DNA of 15,521 bases from Micrococcaceae bacterium UBA7136. GTDB taxonomy: Bacteria > Actinomycetota > Actinomycetes > Actinomycetales > Micrococcaceae. The translations under genes and the position numbers were made by a program. Each line of letters starts with the position of its first letter. The first letter of the stretch is position 1. The stretch is taken from NCBI GenBank assembly GCA_002492045.1, contig DKXC01000035.1:1-15521 (forward strand), read 5' to 3'. The notes under the pieces are model-generated. The model was not told the DNA's origin. It searched no databases and saw only the letters and a list, made by a program, of their open reading frames with translations. Positions 6,197-13,623 of the stretch are shown in pieces.

Positions 6197-8308
6197 ATGA
6201 CCCAAGGCATGTACATCACCGCCACCAACCAGGACTCCGGCAAGTCCCTGATTGCGCTTGGCCTCCTCGACTCCCTACTCAAGACCACCGACCGGGTAGG
6301 CTTCTTCCGGCCCGTCTTCAACGGCCCCACCGACAGCGTCGACCCCCTCATCTACATGCTGCGGCAGAAGTACAATCTGACCGAGCATCAGGCCCGCGGT
6401 GGCGTTTCCCTCGAACGCTGCATCGAGCTACTGGCCGAAGGCAACTCCGAAGAGATGTCCTCTGTTGCTGTCTCCATCTACTCTGAGATGGCCCAGCACT
6501 GCGACGTCATCATCGTTGACGGCACCGACCTCTACGCCCACGCCCCCTCCACCGTCAGCTTCGACCTCAACGCCCAGGTCTCCAAGGACCTGGGCATCCC
6601 TGTGATTGCCGTCGTTGGCGCCCAGGACGCCCCCGTACCCGTCGTTGTTAACGCCGTGGACGTAGCCCGCTCCGAACTTAAGGCCGCCAAGGTTGATCTG
6701 ATGGCTATCATCGTCAACCGGGTCACCCCCGACCTGCGTGACGAGGTTCAGGCCAAGGTCAAGCTGGGCCCCAGCAAGAACCCCGTCTATGTTCTGCCTG
6801 AACTGACCGAAATTGGTCTGCCCACCGTGGCCGAGGTAGCCAACAGCCTGGGCCTAGACCAGGAAGGCATGAGCCAGGAGTTCCTAGACCGCGACATTCA
6901 CGGCATCAAGATTGCTGCTATGACCGTCTCTAACTTCCTCAACCAGTTCGCTGACGGAGACTTCGTCATCGTCCCCGGCGACCGGTCCGACATCATGGTA
7001 GCCACCCTGGCCTCCGCCCTCTCCCCCACCTTCCCCGCCCCCTCCGGCATGCTGCTCACCGGCGGTCTAGGCAACCAGCTGACCGGCGACACCGCCATCG
7101 GCCAGCTGGTCGAAAAGGCCCCCTTCCCCGTCTTCTCAACCCACCTAGACACCTTCAAGGCCGGTAGCGCCGTAGGACGTGTCCGCGGCCAGCTAGCCCT
7201 GGGTCAGCCCCGCAAGATTGCTGCTGCCCTGGGTGAATGGTTCCGCAACGTCGACGACAAGGAGCTCTTCAGCCGCCTCAACCTGGAGCGCCCCAAGACC
7301 ATGACCCCCCTGCGCTTCCTCCACAACCTGATTGAGAAGGCCCGCAGCGACCGCCGCTCCATCGTCCTACCCGAAGGCTACGACCCCCGTATTCTGCGGG
7401 CAGCCTCCATCATTGTTCGCCGCGACTTCTGCGACCTGACCCTGATCGGCAACCCCGAAAAGATCCAGGAAATCTGCCAGCGCGAATCGATCGACCTGCC
7501 CATGGCAGAAGAGGGCAAGCGCGGCGTCACCATCATCGACCTGGATAACAACCCCTACACTGAGGACTTCGCCGCCACCTACGCCGAGCTGCGCGCCCAC
7601 AAGGGCATGACCCTTGAAGGCGCCCGCAACCGCATGTCTGACCCCTCCTACTTCGGCACCATGCTGGTTCACAAGGGCATCGTTGACGGCATGGTCTCCG
7701 GTGCGGTCAACACCACTGCCAACACCATCCGCCCCTCCCTGGAGTTCATCAAGACCCGTGAAGGCGTCAAGGTTGTCTCCTCCGTCTTCCTCATGCTCAT
7801 GGAAGACCGGGTCCTGGTCTTCGGTGACTGCGCCGTCAACCCCAACCCCAACTCTGAGCAGCTGGCTGACATCGCTAAGGCCTCTGCCGAGACCGCCCGC
7901 CAGTTCGGGGTAGACCCCAAGGTTGCCATGCTCTCCTACTCCACCGGTGCCTCTGGTGCCGGTGCAGACGTGGACGCCGTCCGTGAAGCTACCGAAATCG
8001 TCAAGGCCGGTGAACCTGACTTCGCTGTTGAGGGCCCCATCCAGTTCGATGCCGCCTCTAACATGGACATTGCCTCCTCCAAGCTGCCTGGATCCCAGGT
8101 TGCTGGTCAGGCTACCGTCTTCATCTTCCCCGACCTCAACACCGGCAACAACACCTACAAGGCTGTTCAGCAGACCTCTGGTGCTGTGGCGGTGGGCCCG
8201 GTTCTGCAGGGTCTGCGTAAGCCGGTGAACGACCTGTCTCGTGGTGCTACCGTGGACGACATCATCAACACCGTAGCTATCACCGCTATTCAGGCTCAGA
8301 CTCTCTAA
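6197..8308 (+). CDS. pta: Phosphate acetyltransferase, long three-domain form
   Basis: Interconverts acetyl-CoA and acetyl phosphate in the cytoplasm; with AckA it makes acetate and ATP in overflow, or activates acetate in reverse. At 703 aa it matches the long Pta class (E. coli about 714). An N-terminal AAA_26/BioD-like domain opens with MYITATNQDSGKSLIALGL. A DRTGG regulatory domain covers about 215-335 (GDRSD at 261-265, then MLLTGGLG). The catalytic PTA_PTB domain covers about 370-703 and begins FLHNLIEKARSDRRSIVLPEG, with SYSTGASGAG and the IQFDAASN region typical of the active site. The start follows TAAGGAC at 6181-6187, about 10 nt upstream. Codons shift from C-ending in the first half to T-ending in the last 100 codons. 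Confidence 0.96.
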   Translation: MTQGMYITATNQDSGKSLIALGLLDSLLKTTDRVGFFRPVFNGPTDSVDPLIYMLRQKYNLTEHQARGGVSLERCIELLAEGNSEEMSSVAVSIYSEMAQHCDVIIVDGTDLYAHAPSTVSFDLNAQVSKDLGIPVIAVVGAQDAPVPVVVNAVDVARSELKAAKVDLMAIIVNRVTPDLRDEVQAKVKLGPSKNPVYVLPELTEIGLPTVAEVANSLGLDQEGMSQEFLDRDIHGIKIAAMTVSNFLNQFADGDFVIVPGDRSDIMVATLASALSPTFPAPSGMLLTGGLGNQLTGDTAIGQLVEKAPFPVFSTHLDTFKAGSAVGRVRGQLALGQPRKIAAALGEWFRNVDDKELFSRLNLERPKTMTPLRFLHNLIEKARSDRRSIVLPEGYDPRILRAASIIVRRDFCDLTLIGNPEKIQEICQRESIDLPMAEEGKRGVTIIDLDNNPYTEDFAATYAELRAHKGMTLEGARNRMSDPSYFGTMLVHKGIVDGMVSGAVNTTANTIRPSLEFIKTREGVKVVSSVFLMLMEDRVLVFGDCAVNPNPNSEQLADIAKASAETARQFGVDPKVAMLSYSTGASGAGADVDAVREATEIVKAGEPDFAVEGPIQFDAASNMDIASSKLPGSQVAGQATVFIFPDLNTGNNTYKAVQQTSGAVAVGPVLQGLRKPVNDLSRGATVDDIINTVAITAIQAQTL

Positions 8309-8320
8309 ATTATTGTTATA

Positions 8321-8424
8321 GCAGGCATGGGGCAGGGGACGGCCCGGCAGTCCCTCGCCGAGCCAAGGCTCGGCTCCCGCCAACCCCGGTGCCAGCGGGC
8401 CTTACCCCTGCCCCTTTAGCCTGC
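8321..8424 (+). other. Large nested hairpin between pta and ackA
   Basis: Several arms nest in order: GCAGGC (8321-8326) with GCCTGC (8419-8424); GGGGCAGGGG (8329-8338) with CCCCTGCCCC (8405-8414); GGCCCG (8341-8346) with CGGGCC (8396-8401); and a separate inner hairpin GCCGAGCC (8357-8364) with GGCTCGGC (8367-8374). All these arms pair perfectly. The element fills most of the 144-nt gap and ends 12 nt before the ackA Shine-Dalgarno AGAAGGA (8437-8443). It has no U-run, so it looks like an mRNA processing, stability or translation-tuning element, or a palindromic insertion, more than an ordinary terminator. Confidence 0.75.
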
Positions 8425-8452
8425 CAACCTACCATTAGAAGGAAAGCACTCC

Positions 8453-9595
8453 ATGCTCGTACTCGTTATCAACTGCGGTTCTTCCTCCGTCAAGTACCAG
8501 GTGCGTGACACCGAAGCTGTCGGCGAAGAGAACCAGGTCATCGCCAAGGGCCTGGTAGAGAACATTGGTTCCGCCGAAATCCCCAGCCACACTGAGGCCC
8601 TGCACATCATGGCCGAAGCCCTGGTTGAACCCCTGCACGGTAAGAAGATTGACGCTATCGGCCACCGCGTCGTTCAGGGCGGCGACGTCTTCTCCCACCC
8701 CGAGCTGATCACCGAAGAGGTCATCGCCAAGATTGATGAGCTCTCCCCCCTGGCTCCCCTGCACAACCCTGCCCACGTCCTGGGTATTCGGGCCGCCCAG
8801 GAAACCTACCCTGGCGTCCCCATGGTTGCTGTCTTTGACACCGCCTTCCATGTCACCATGCCTGAGCATGTTTACCGTTACGCTGTGCCCGAAGAACTGG
8901 TAGAGAAGTACGGTGTGCGCCGCTACGGCTTCCACGGCACCAGCCATGACTACGTCACCGGTGTTGCCGCCGACTTCCTGGGTATTGAGCGGGACCAGTT
9001 CGACGCTGTTGTAGCCCACCTGGGCAACGGTGCCTCTGCCACCGCCATTAAGGGCGGTAAGTGCCTAGACACCTCCATGGGTTACACTCCCCTGTCTGGC
9101 CTGGTCATGGGTACCCGCTCCGGCGATATTGACCCCTCCGTCCTGACCTCTATCATGATGCGGGACCCTGAGATGACCCCCCAGAAGATGGACAACCTGC
9201 TCAATAAGCAGTCCGGTCTGCTGGCCCTGACCGGCCACAGCGATATGCGGGCTATTGATGAGGCTGCTGAGGCTGGCGACGCCCGTGCCCTGCTAGCCCT
9301 GGAGATGACCGCCTACCGCCTGGCTAAGTACATTGGTGGCTACCATGTGGCTGTTGGTGGCGCCCAGGCCCTGATCTTTACTGCCGGTATCGGTGAGAAT
9401 GCCTCTGAGTTCCGTGAGCGGACTGCCGATCTGCTGGCCGGTGCCCTGGGCATCAAGCTGGATCCTGAGACTAACAAGGTTCGTGGCGACCAGCCCCGCC
9501 TGATTTCTACCCCTGATTCTGCTATTCCGGTTCTGGTGGTTCCCACTAACGAAGAGAAGGCTATCGCTGAGGCTACCGCTGCTCTGGTTGCCTAG
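8453..9595 (+). CDS. ackA: Acetate kinase
   Basis: Transfers phosphate from acetyl phosphate to ADP, giving acetate and ATP; it is the partner of the upstream Pta. It is 380 aa, slightly shorter than the usual 395-405 but complete at both ends. The motifs are all present: VINCGSSSVKYQV at the start (Asn/Ser phosphate site), GHRVVQGG near 72 with the conserved Arg, VFDTAFH with the catalytic Asp, RYGFHGTSHDYV, HLGNGAS, SMGYTPLSGLVMGTRSGDIDP, and FTAGIGENA near the end. The usual HRVVHGG is HRVVQGG here. AGAAGGA lies 9 nt before the ATG. It is cotranscribed with pta across the structured spacer and is followed by a strong terminator. Confidence 0.97.
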   Translation: MLVLVINCGSSSVKYQVRDTEAVGEENQVIAKGLVENIGSAEIPSHTEALHIMAEALVEPLHGKKIDAIGHRVVQGGDVFSHPELITEEVIAKIDELSPLAPLHNPAHVLGIRAAQETYPGVPMVAVFDTAFHVTMPEHVYRYAVPEELVEKYGVRRYGFHGTSHDYVTGVAADFLGIERDQFDAVVAHLGNGASATAIKGGKCLDTSMGYTPLSGLVMGTRSGDIDPSVLTSIMMRDPEMTPQKMDNLLNKQSGLLALTGHSDMRAIDEAAEAGDARALLALEMTAYRLAKYIGGYHVAVGGAQALIFTAGIGENASEFRERTADLLAGALGIKLDPETNKVRGDQPRLISTPDSAIPVLVVPTNEEKAIAEATAALVA

Positions 9596-9634
9596 TTTCT
9601 GCTGACTCCAGAGCCTAGCGGACGCTAGCTCAAG

Positions 9635-9682
9635 GGGGCCTGGGTAAGGGATTCGTGTGATTCCCCACCCAGGCCCCTTTTT
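9635..9682 (+). terminator. Intrinsic terminator after ackA
   Basis: A perfect 11-bp stem, GGGGCCTGGGT (9635-9645) with ACCCAGGCCCC (9667-9677), is followed at once by TTTTT (9678-9682). It lies 39 nt after the ackA stop. A smaller inverted repeat CTAGC-GGAC-GCTAG (9614-9627) precedes it. Confidence 0.92.
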
Positions 9683-9748
9683 AACACCCTGGCTTCTTGT
9701 TGCATAAGTCACTACAATAAGACTAAGAGCCAGAGCAAGGAGGCCAGC

Positions 9749-10012
9749 ATGCGGCAGACAAACCCCAAGAAGCTACCGCCCATCCTGCATGTTCAAGGGG
9801 TAGCCACCATTCTTCTGCTTATCTTTCCGGTACTCCTGCCCCTGATCTTCCTGCTCAATACGGTTGCCTTCGGCTATTTTCTGGCCCCTGCCATCCGCCA
9901 CTACCGCACCTTTCCAGTCAAGATCCTGGCCCTAGAAATCTTCTTTCTGGCCGTCACCCTCTTTGTGGCCTTCTACTTCACCATCGCCTATACCGAGACG
10001 TCCATCAGCTAG
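9749..10012 (+). CDS. Small membrane protein, two predicted TM helices
   Basis: An 87-residue protein of unknown function. A basic N-terminus (MRQTNPKKLPP) leads into a hydrophobic stretch at about 14-46, then a short basic loop (RHYRTFPVK) and a second hydrophobic stretch at about 58-82. By the positive-inside rule the N-terminus would be cytoplasmic. There are no cysteines and no recognisable family motif. It is supported as a real gene by AAGGAGG (9737-9743) 5 nt before the ATG. A possible -10 TACAAT (9713-9718) lies upstream with no good -35. It sits between the ackA terminator and the M48 protease gene, 72 nt before the latter's start, so functional linkage with the protease is possible but unproven. 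Confidence 0.68.
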   Translation: MRQTNPKKLPPILHVQGVATILLLIFPVLLPLIFLLNTVAFGYFLAPAIRHYRTFPVKILALEIFFLAVTLFVAFYFTIAYTETSIS

Positions 10013-10037
10013 CCTGCCCCACAGGCCCGCCAATCCT

Positions 10038-10046
10038 TGCTAGGGT
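10038..10046 (+). promoter_or_regulatory. Extended -10 box before the M48 gene
   Basis: TGCTAGGGT is an extended -10 (TGn plus TAGGGT). It would start transcription near 10053 and supports the ATG at 10085 over a TTG at 10037, because the promoter would lie inside the longer frame. No good -35 is seen. Confidence 0.42.
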
Positions 10047-10084
10047 TGAGGAAAGCAAGAACCCCAGCAGCAGGATCCGCACCC

Positions 10085-11458
10085 ATGAGCCAAAACTACC
10101 CCGGCAACCCCGGTGGCCCCCAGATGGGCCAGACCGGCCAGGCAGAAGCCCAGCCCCTCCCCAATGATCTCTCTCAGGGCTGGCTACCCGAGGACGTCCG
10201 CCAGCGGCCAGGTTCCCCCCTGCCTGCCCCCAAGCTCTTTGGCTTCCAGTCCCTACTGCCCTTCAAGTTCGCTAACGCCCTGCGTCACCCGGCCGAACTG
10301 CCCCTGCTGATCATGGCCTACGCCCTGACTCTCTTCATCTATGTGGGCGGTGCCGTCTTTCTGACCTCAGAACTCATTAGCTTCATCCAGAACCCTGAGC
10401 GTACCGTCACCTGGGGCGAGCTAGTCCTGCAGCTCATTGCTTTTGCCCTCTACTTCCCCCTGCTGGCCTTCCTAGCCCGCGGCTTCATGTACGGCCAAAT
10501 CCGCCTGACCGGTGTTCGCATCAGCCCCACCCAATTCCCCGAGGCCTACCAGATGGTAGTTGAGGCCGCCCGGGCTGCTGGCCTGCGTCGCGTCCCAGAC
10601 GCCTACGTTGTCAGCGGCAACGGCCAGATTAACGCCTTTGCCTCTGGCCACGGCCACCGCCGCTTCATCACCATCTACTCAGACCTCTTCGAGATTGGTG
10701 GGGCAGCCCGCAACCCCGAGGCCCTGCGCTTCATCATCGGCCACGAGGTAGGCCATATTGCCGCCGGTCACGTCAGCTACTTCCGCCTGATTTTTACCTC
10801 CTTCTTCATGCAGGTGCCCATCCTGGGTAGTATTCTCTCCCGCACCCAGGAGTACACTGCTGACAACTACGGCTACCGTTACTGCCCCCAGGGCTCAGCC
10901 ACGGTCATGGGTGTGCTGGCGGCCGGTAAGTACCTGGTCAACGATGTGAACTTCCACGAGCTAGCTAACCGGGCCGTCTATGAGCGGGGCTTCTTCACCT
11001 GGTGCTTCAACATCAACACCAGCCACCCGCCGGTCACCTGGCGGGCCCACGCCCTGCGCGACCGGCAAGAACCCGGACGCCTGGTTTGGCGGCCCAAGCA
11101 CAACCCGCCCTACCCCCTGTCTATGATTCCGGCGGCCGAACCGGCCGAATCCTGGTCAGACCCCATCCAGGCGGCCGACTACCTGGCCACCTACCCCGAG
11201 AACCCGGCCAACCAGCATTGGGGCTCAGTCCAGACCACCTACCGTCCCCCAGCCCAAGACCGCGACCGGACGGTCAGCGACATGCTCTACGCCGGCTGGG
11301 TGCCACCCATCTACCGGCAGCCCGCTGCCCCCGTCCCACCGGCGCCTGCGCCAGCACCCAGCCCGGGCCAGCAGGCCCCCGCGCCTTCACCCGAGCAGGC
11401 AGAAGGCCAGGCCAGCAGCCAGGAAGCCCGCGGGGAAAGCCCCAGCCAAGAGGCGTAA
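10085..11458 (+). CDS. M48 family membrane zinc metalloprotease (HtpX-like)
   Basis: A membrane-bound M48 peptidase (457 aa from this start), of the family that includes HtpX and Ste24 and takes part in membrane-protein quality control. Two N-terminal TM helices fall at about 70-98 and 108-136. The catalytic zinc motif HEVGH is at 220-224, and the third ligand Glu256 is in SRTQEYTADNYG, with another hydrophobic segment between them. An upstream M48 hallmark is INAFASGHGHRRFITIYSDLFE (just before HEVGH). The C-terminal tail from about residue 410 is P/A/Q/S/E-rich and probably disordered. The N-terminal 40 residues are G/P/Q-rich. The start at 10085 has AGGA about 9 nt upstream; a TTG at 10037 would add 16 atypical residues. 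The next gene begins 10 nt after the stop. Confidence 0.86.
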   Translation: MSQNYPGNPGGPQMGQTGQAEAQPLPNDLSQGWLPEDVRQRPGSPLPAPKLFGFQSLLPFKFANALRHPAELPLLIMAYALTLFIYVGGAVFLTSELISFIQNPERTVTWGELVLQLIAFALYFPLLAFLARGFMYGQIRLTGVRISPTQFPEAYQMVVEAARAAGLRRVPDAYVVSGNGQINAFASGHGHRRFITIYSDLFEIGGAARNPEALRFIIGHEVGHIAAGHVSYFRLIFTSFFMQVPILGSILSRTQEYTADNYGYRYCPQGSATVMGVLAAGKYLVNDVNFHELANRAVYERGFFTWCFNINTSHPPVTWRAHALRDRQEPGRLVWRPKHNPPYPLSMIPAAEPAESWSDPIQAADYLATYPENPANQHWGSVQTTYRPPAQDRDRTVSDMLYAGWVPPIYRQPAAPVPPAPAPAPSPGQQAPAPSPEQAEGQASSQEARGESPSQEA

Positions 11459-11461
11459 AAT

Positions 11462-11475
11462 AGGCCAAATGGCCT
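11462..11475 (+). promoter_or_regulatory. Palindrome covering a start codon
   Basis: AGGCCA-AA-TGGCCT spans the ATG at 11469-11471 of the YfeH-like gene, where the Shine-Dalgarno is weak. A 5-bp hairpin with an AAAT loop could form in the mRNA. The position 4 nt after the upstream stop suggests translation coupled to the M48 gene. Confidence 0.3.
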
Positions 11476-12440
11476 CACTCAAGTTTCCGCGCATCAAAGA
11501 CCCCCTACTTCTGATGATCCTGCTGGCAGTCCTGCTGGCGGTGGCCTTCCCAGCCCAGGGGGACCTTGCCCGCGGCTTTGACCTGGCCACCAAGCTGGCG
11601 ATCGGCCTGCTCTTCTTCCTCTACGGGGCCAGGCTCTCACCCCAGGAGGCCCTGGCCGGTCTCAAAAACTGGCGGCTGCACGGCACCATCCTTGCCTTCA
11701 CCTACCTGATCTTCCCCCTGCTGGGTCTGGTCCTCTTTCCCCTACAGGGCCTACTGGGTCAGGAGCTCTACCTGGGCCTGCTCTTTATGACCCTGCTGCC
11801 CTCAACCGTCCAGTCTTCGGTGGCCTTTACCTCTATTGCCCGGGGTAATGTGGCTGGGGCTATTGTCTCTGCCTCAGCCTCTAACCTGCTGGGTATTGTG
11901 GTTACTCCCCTGCTGGTTATGCTGCTCATGCGCAGCGACAACCTGACTATCTCTGGTTCGGTTTTTGCTGATATTGCCCTGCAGCTACTGCTGCCCTTTA
12001 CTCTGGGCCAGTTGCTGCGTCCCTGGGTAGGTGAGCTGGCCCAGAAGAAGCTAACCAAGTATGTTGACCGGCTCTCTATTGCCATGGTGGTTTATGCGGC
12101 CTTCTCTGAGGGGGTTGTTGAAGGTATTTGGGCTCAGATCTCCCTCTGGCAGCTGGTCCTACTGGTGCTGGTTTCTCTGGCCCTGGTGGAGTTTCTGCTC
12201 TGGTTCTCTGGTTTTGTTTGCCGACGGCTGGGCTTCAGTTATGAGGACCGGGTGGCGGCCCAGTTCTGTGGCTCTAAGAAGTCCCTGGCCACGGGCCTAC
12301 CGATGGCGGCGGTGATTTTTGCGGGTTCTTCGGTGGGGGCCCTGGTTCTGCCGCTTATGATTTTTCACCAGGTTCAGCTGATGGTCTGTGCTATCAAAGC
12401 CAGCTCTTGGGCCCGGGCCAGGGCCCAGGATGAGGGTTAG
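11469..12440 (+). CDS. YfeH/RCH1-type transporter, bile acid:Na+ symporter superfamily
   Basis: A 323-residue membrane protein with about nine or ten hydrophobic helices. It matches the SBF-like (YfeH, RCH1/SLC10A7-related) branch of the bile acid:sodium symporter superfamily. Distinctive segments are LFFLYGARLSP (about 48-58), TLLPSTVQSSVAFTSIARGN (about 107-126, the discontinuous crossing region) and FCGSKKSLATGLPMA followed by LMIFHQVQLM near the C-terminus. The substrate of bacterial members is not established; the yeast RCH1 relative affects calcium influx. It starts 10 nt after the M48 stop with no strong Shine-Dalgarno, so it is probably coupled to that gene. Codon usage moves to T-ending codons in the last third. 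Confidence 0.87.
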   Translation: MASLKFPRIKDPLLLMILLAVLLAVAFPAQGDLARGFDLATKLAIGLLFFLYGARLSPQEALAGLKNWRLHGTILAFTYLIFPLLGLVLFPLQGLLGQELYLGLLFMTLLPSTVQSSVAFTSIARGNVAGAIVSASASNLLGIVVTPLLVMLLMRSDNLTISGSVFADIALQLLLPFTLGQLLRPWVGELAQKKLTKYVDRLSIAMVVYAAFSEGVVEGIWAQISLWQLVLLVLVSLALVEFLLWFSGFVCRRLGFSYEDRVAAQFCGSKKSLATGLPMAAVIFAGSSVGALVLPLMIFHQVQLMVCAIKASSWARARAQDEG

Positions 12441-12473
12441 AGTAGTCCAGCTCATAGGTGATTTACCCAACTT

Positions 12474-12488
12474 AAAACCGGGTTTTTT
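12474..12488 (+). terminator. Weak A/T-type terminator after the YfeH-like gene
   Basis: AAAACC-G-GGTTTT (12474-12486) is followed by TT, with six T's in a row at 12483-12488. It lies 34 nt after the stop. The stem is short, so efficiency is doubtful. Confidence 0.45.
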
Positions 12489-12606
12489 AGAGGGCGACTA
12501 GGAAAAACAGTAGAGGTACAGCCGTACTGACAATCCTAGAAATTTCCCCTTCAAGCTCCTAAAGTGGTAGCAACCGATTCAACAACTCACAGGGAGCTTA
12601 AAGATT

Positions 12607-13527
12607 ATGACTGAGTTTTCACGTCGCACCGTAGCCAAGGCTGGCGCCTGGTCTGCACCTCTGGTAATGGCCTCTACTGCTGTTCCTACCTACGCTGCTT
12701 CTTCTAGCACCGACGACAAGAAGCTGAACATCCAGTACGGCCTCTTCGTCAGCACCCAGGTTGGTGGCGGCTACGTCGGCTACGCAACCTCCAATGGCAC
12801 TGCTGCCACCCGTCCGGCCACCCCCGCCGAGCACTTCCTGGCCAGCAGCAACCCTGAAAGCGACATTAACTGGGACGACGCCTCCTCCTCCCCCACCAAC
12901 GGCTCCTTCGTCAACGGTGAGGGCTCCTTCACCCCCGTCACCCAGTCCGCTACCGGCTCTGACGGTGCTTACGCCTCCGTTAGTGGCTTCTGGTTCTCAG
13001 TACCCACCACCAACGCCCTGACCGGCACCGACTACGTCCCCGGCTCCACCGCTGTTCTGGCCAAGGGCGCCACCTTCGTCACCGAGGTTGAGATGAGCGT
13101 TCCGGCTGGTGCTGAGTGGACCGTCAAGAACGGCAAGATCAATGGCCAGACCTGGTCCCGCCAGCTGACCGGCAAGCTCAACGCTTCTAGCGGCAACAGC
13201 GCCACCTACCTGGCTACCGCTACCATTCCCGGTACCTGGACCGCCTCTGCCCCCACTGTCACCCAGCAGGCTGATGGCTCCTACCTGCTCAAGGCCACCA
13301 TCACCTACGTGACCAGCGCCGACTACACCCTGACCCAGTCTGGCAACAAGTACTACGCCCAGACCGTCATTATGCCTGCCCAGGTTTCCTTCAGCCCCGC
13401 CTACGGCTGGAACTACTACCAGCAGACCTCCCGGGTTCAGTCAGCCACCGTCACCTACAGCGGCAACGGTATTTCTGACTCCCTGGCCATCAACGGTCTG
13501 GACACCACCTCCCGCATCAACCCCTAA
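12607..13527 (+). CDS. Tat-exported protein of unknown function, beta-rich
   Basis: A 306-residue secreted protein with no recognised domain. The N-terminus MTEFSRRTVAKAGAWSAP has a twin-arginine motif (SRRTVAK, 5-11), a moderately hydrophobic stretch and a probable cleavage after PTYA (about residue 30). The mature part is rich in S, T, G, A, Y and W with alternating polar/hydrophobic stretches (for example SVSGFWFSVP, QTVIMPAQVSF), which suggests beta structure. It contains no cysteine and no LPXTG or lipobox, so it would be released or held non-covalently. The Shine-Dalgarno GGGAG lies about 10 nt upstream. The strong preference for optimal codons (CTG, ACC, GGC, AAC, AAG) suggests high expression. 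It stands alone with its own terminator; a 166-nt upstream gap should hold its promoter, but no clear -35/-10 pair was found. It could be a surface or adhesion protein. Confidence 0.82.
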   Translation: MTEFSRRTVAKAGAWSAPLVMASTAVPTYAASSSTDDKKLNIQYGLFVSTQVGGGYVGYATSNGTAATRPATPAEHFLASSNPESDINWDDASSSPTNGSFVNGEGSFTPVTQSATGSDGAYASVSGFWFSVPTTNALTGTDYVPGSTAVLAKGATFVTEVEMSVPAGAEWTVKNGKINGQTWSRQLTGKLNASSGNSATYLATATIPGTWTASAPTVTQQADGSYLLKATITYVTSADYTLTQSGNKYYAQTVIMPAQVSFSPAYGWNYYQQTSRVQSATVTYSGNGISDSLAINGLDTTSRINP

Positions 13528-13572
13528 GGTTGGGCACCAGTAGGTGTAACTCGCGCTAACGAAGATAGGGGC

Positions 13573-13610
13573 AGCCCCGGTTCATTTCCTCAGTGGACCG
13601 GGGGCTTTTT
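13573..13610 (+). terminator. Intrinsic terminator after the secreted protein gene
   Basis: AGCCCCGGT (13573-13581) pairs with ACCGGGGGCT (13597-13606) with one bulged G at 13604, and the hairpin runs into TTTTT (13606-13610). It lies 46 nt after the stop and 14 nt before the convergent dipZ stop. Confidence 0.87.
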
Positions 13611-13623
13611 GTAGACCAGAAGC

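Noticed and set aside
7367..8383. 338-codon open frame antisense to pta
   Set aside because: It lies opposite highly conserved pta catalytic-domain sequence, is Gly/Val/Asp-rich as expected from the reverse complement of GC-rich codons, and resembles no protein family. It is a shadow frame.
11002..11463. 153-codon frame inside the M48 gene
   Set aside because: It is P/A/R-rich, overlaps the M48 C-terminal region in another frame, and has no ribosome site. The M48 frame carries the conserved sequence.
12408..12426. GGGCCC-rich inverted repeat at the end of the YfeH-like gene
   Set aside because: It falls in the last codons (WARARAQ) and is explained by GC-rich Arg/Ala codons. The T-rich element further on is the likelier terminator.
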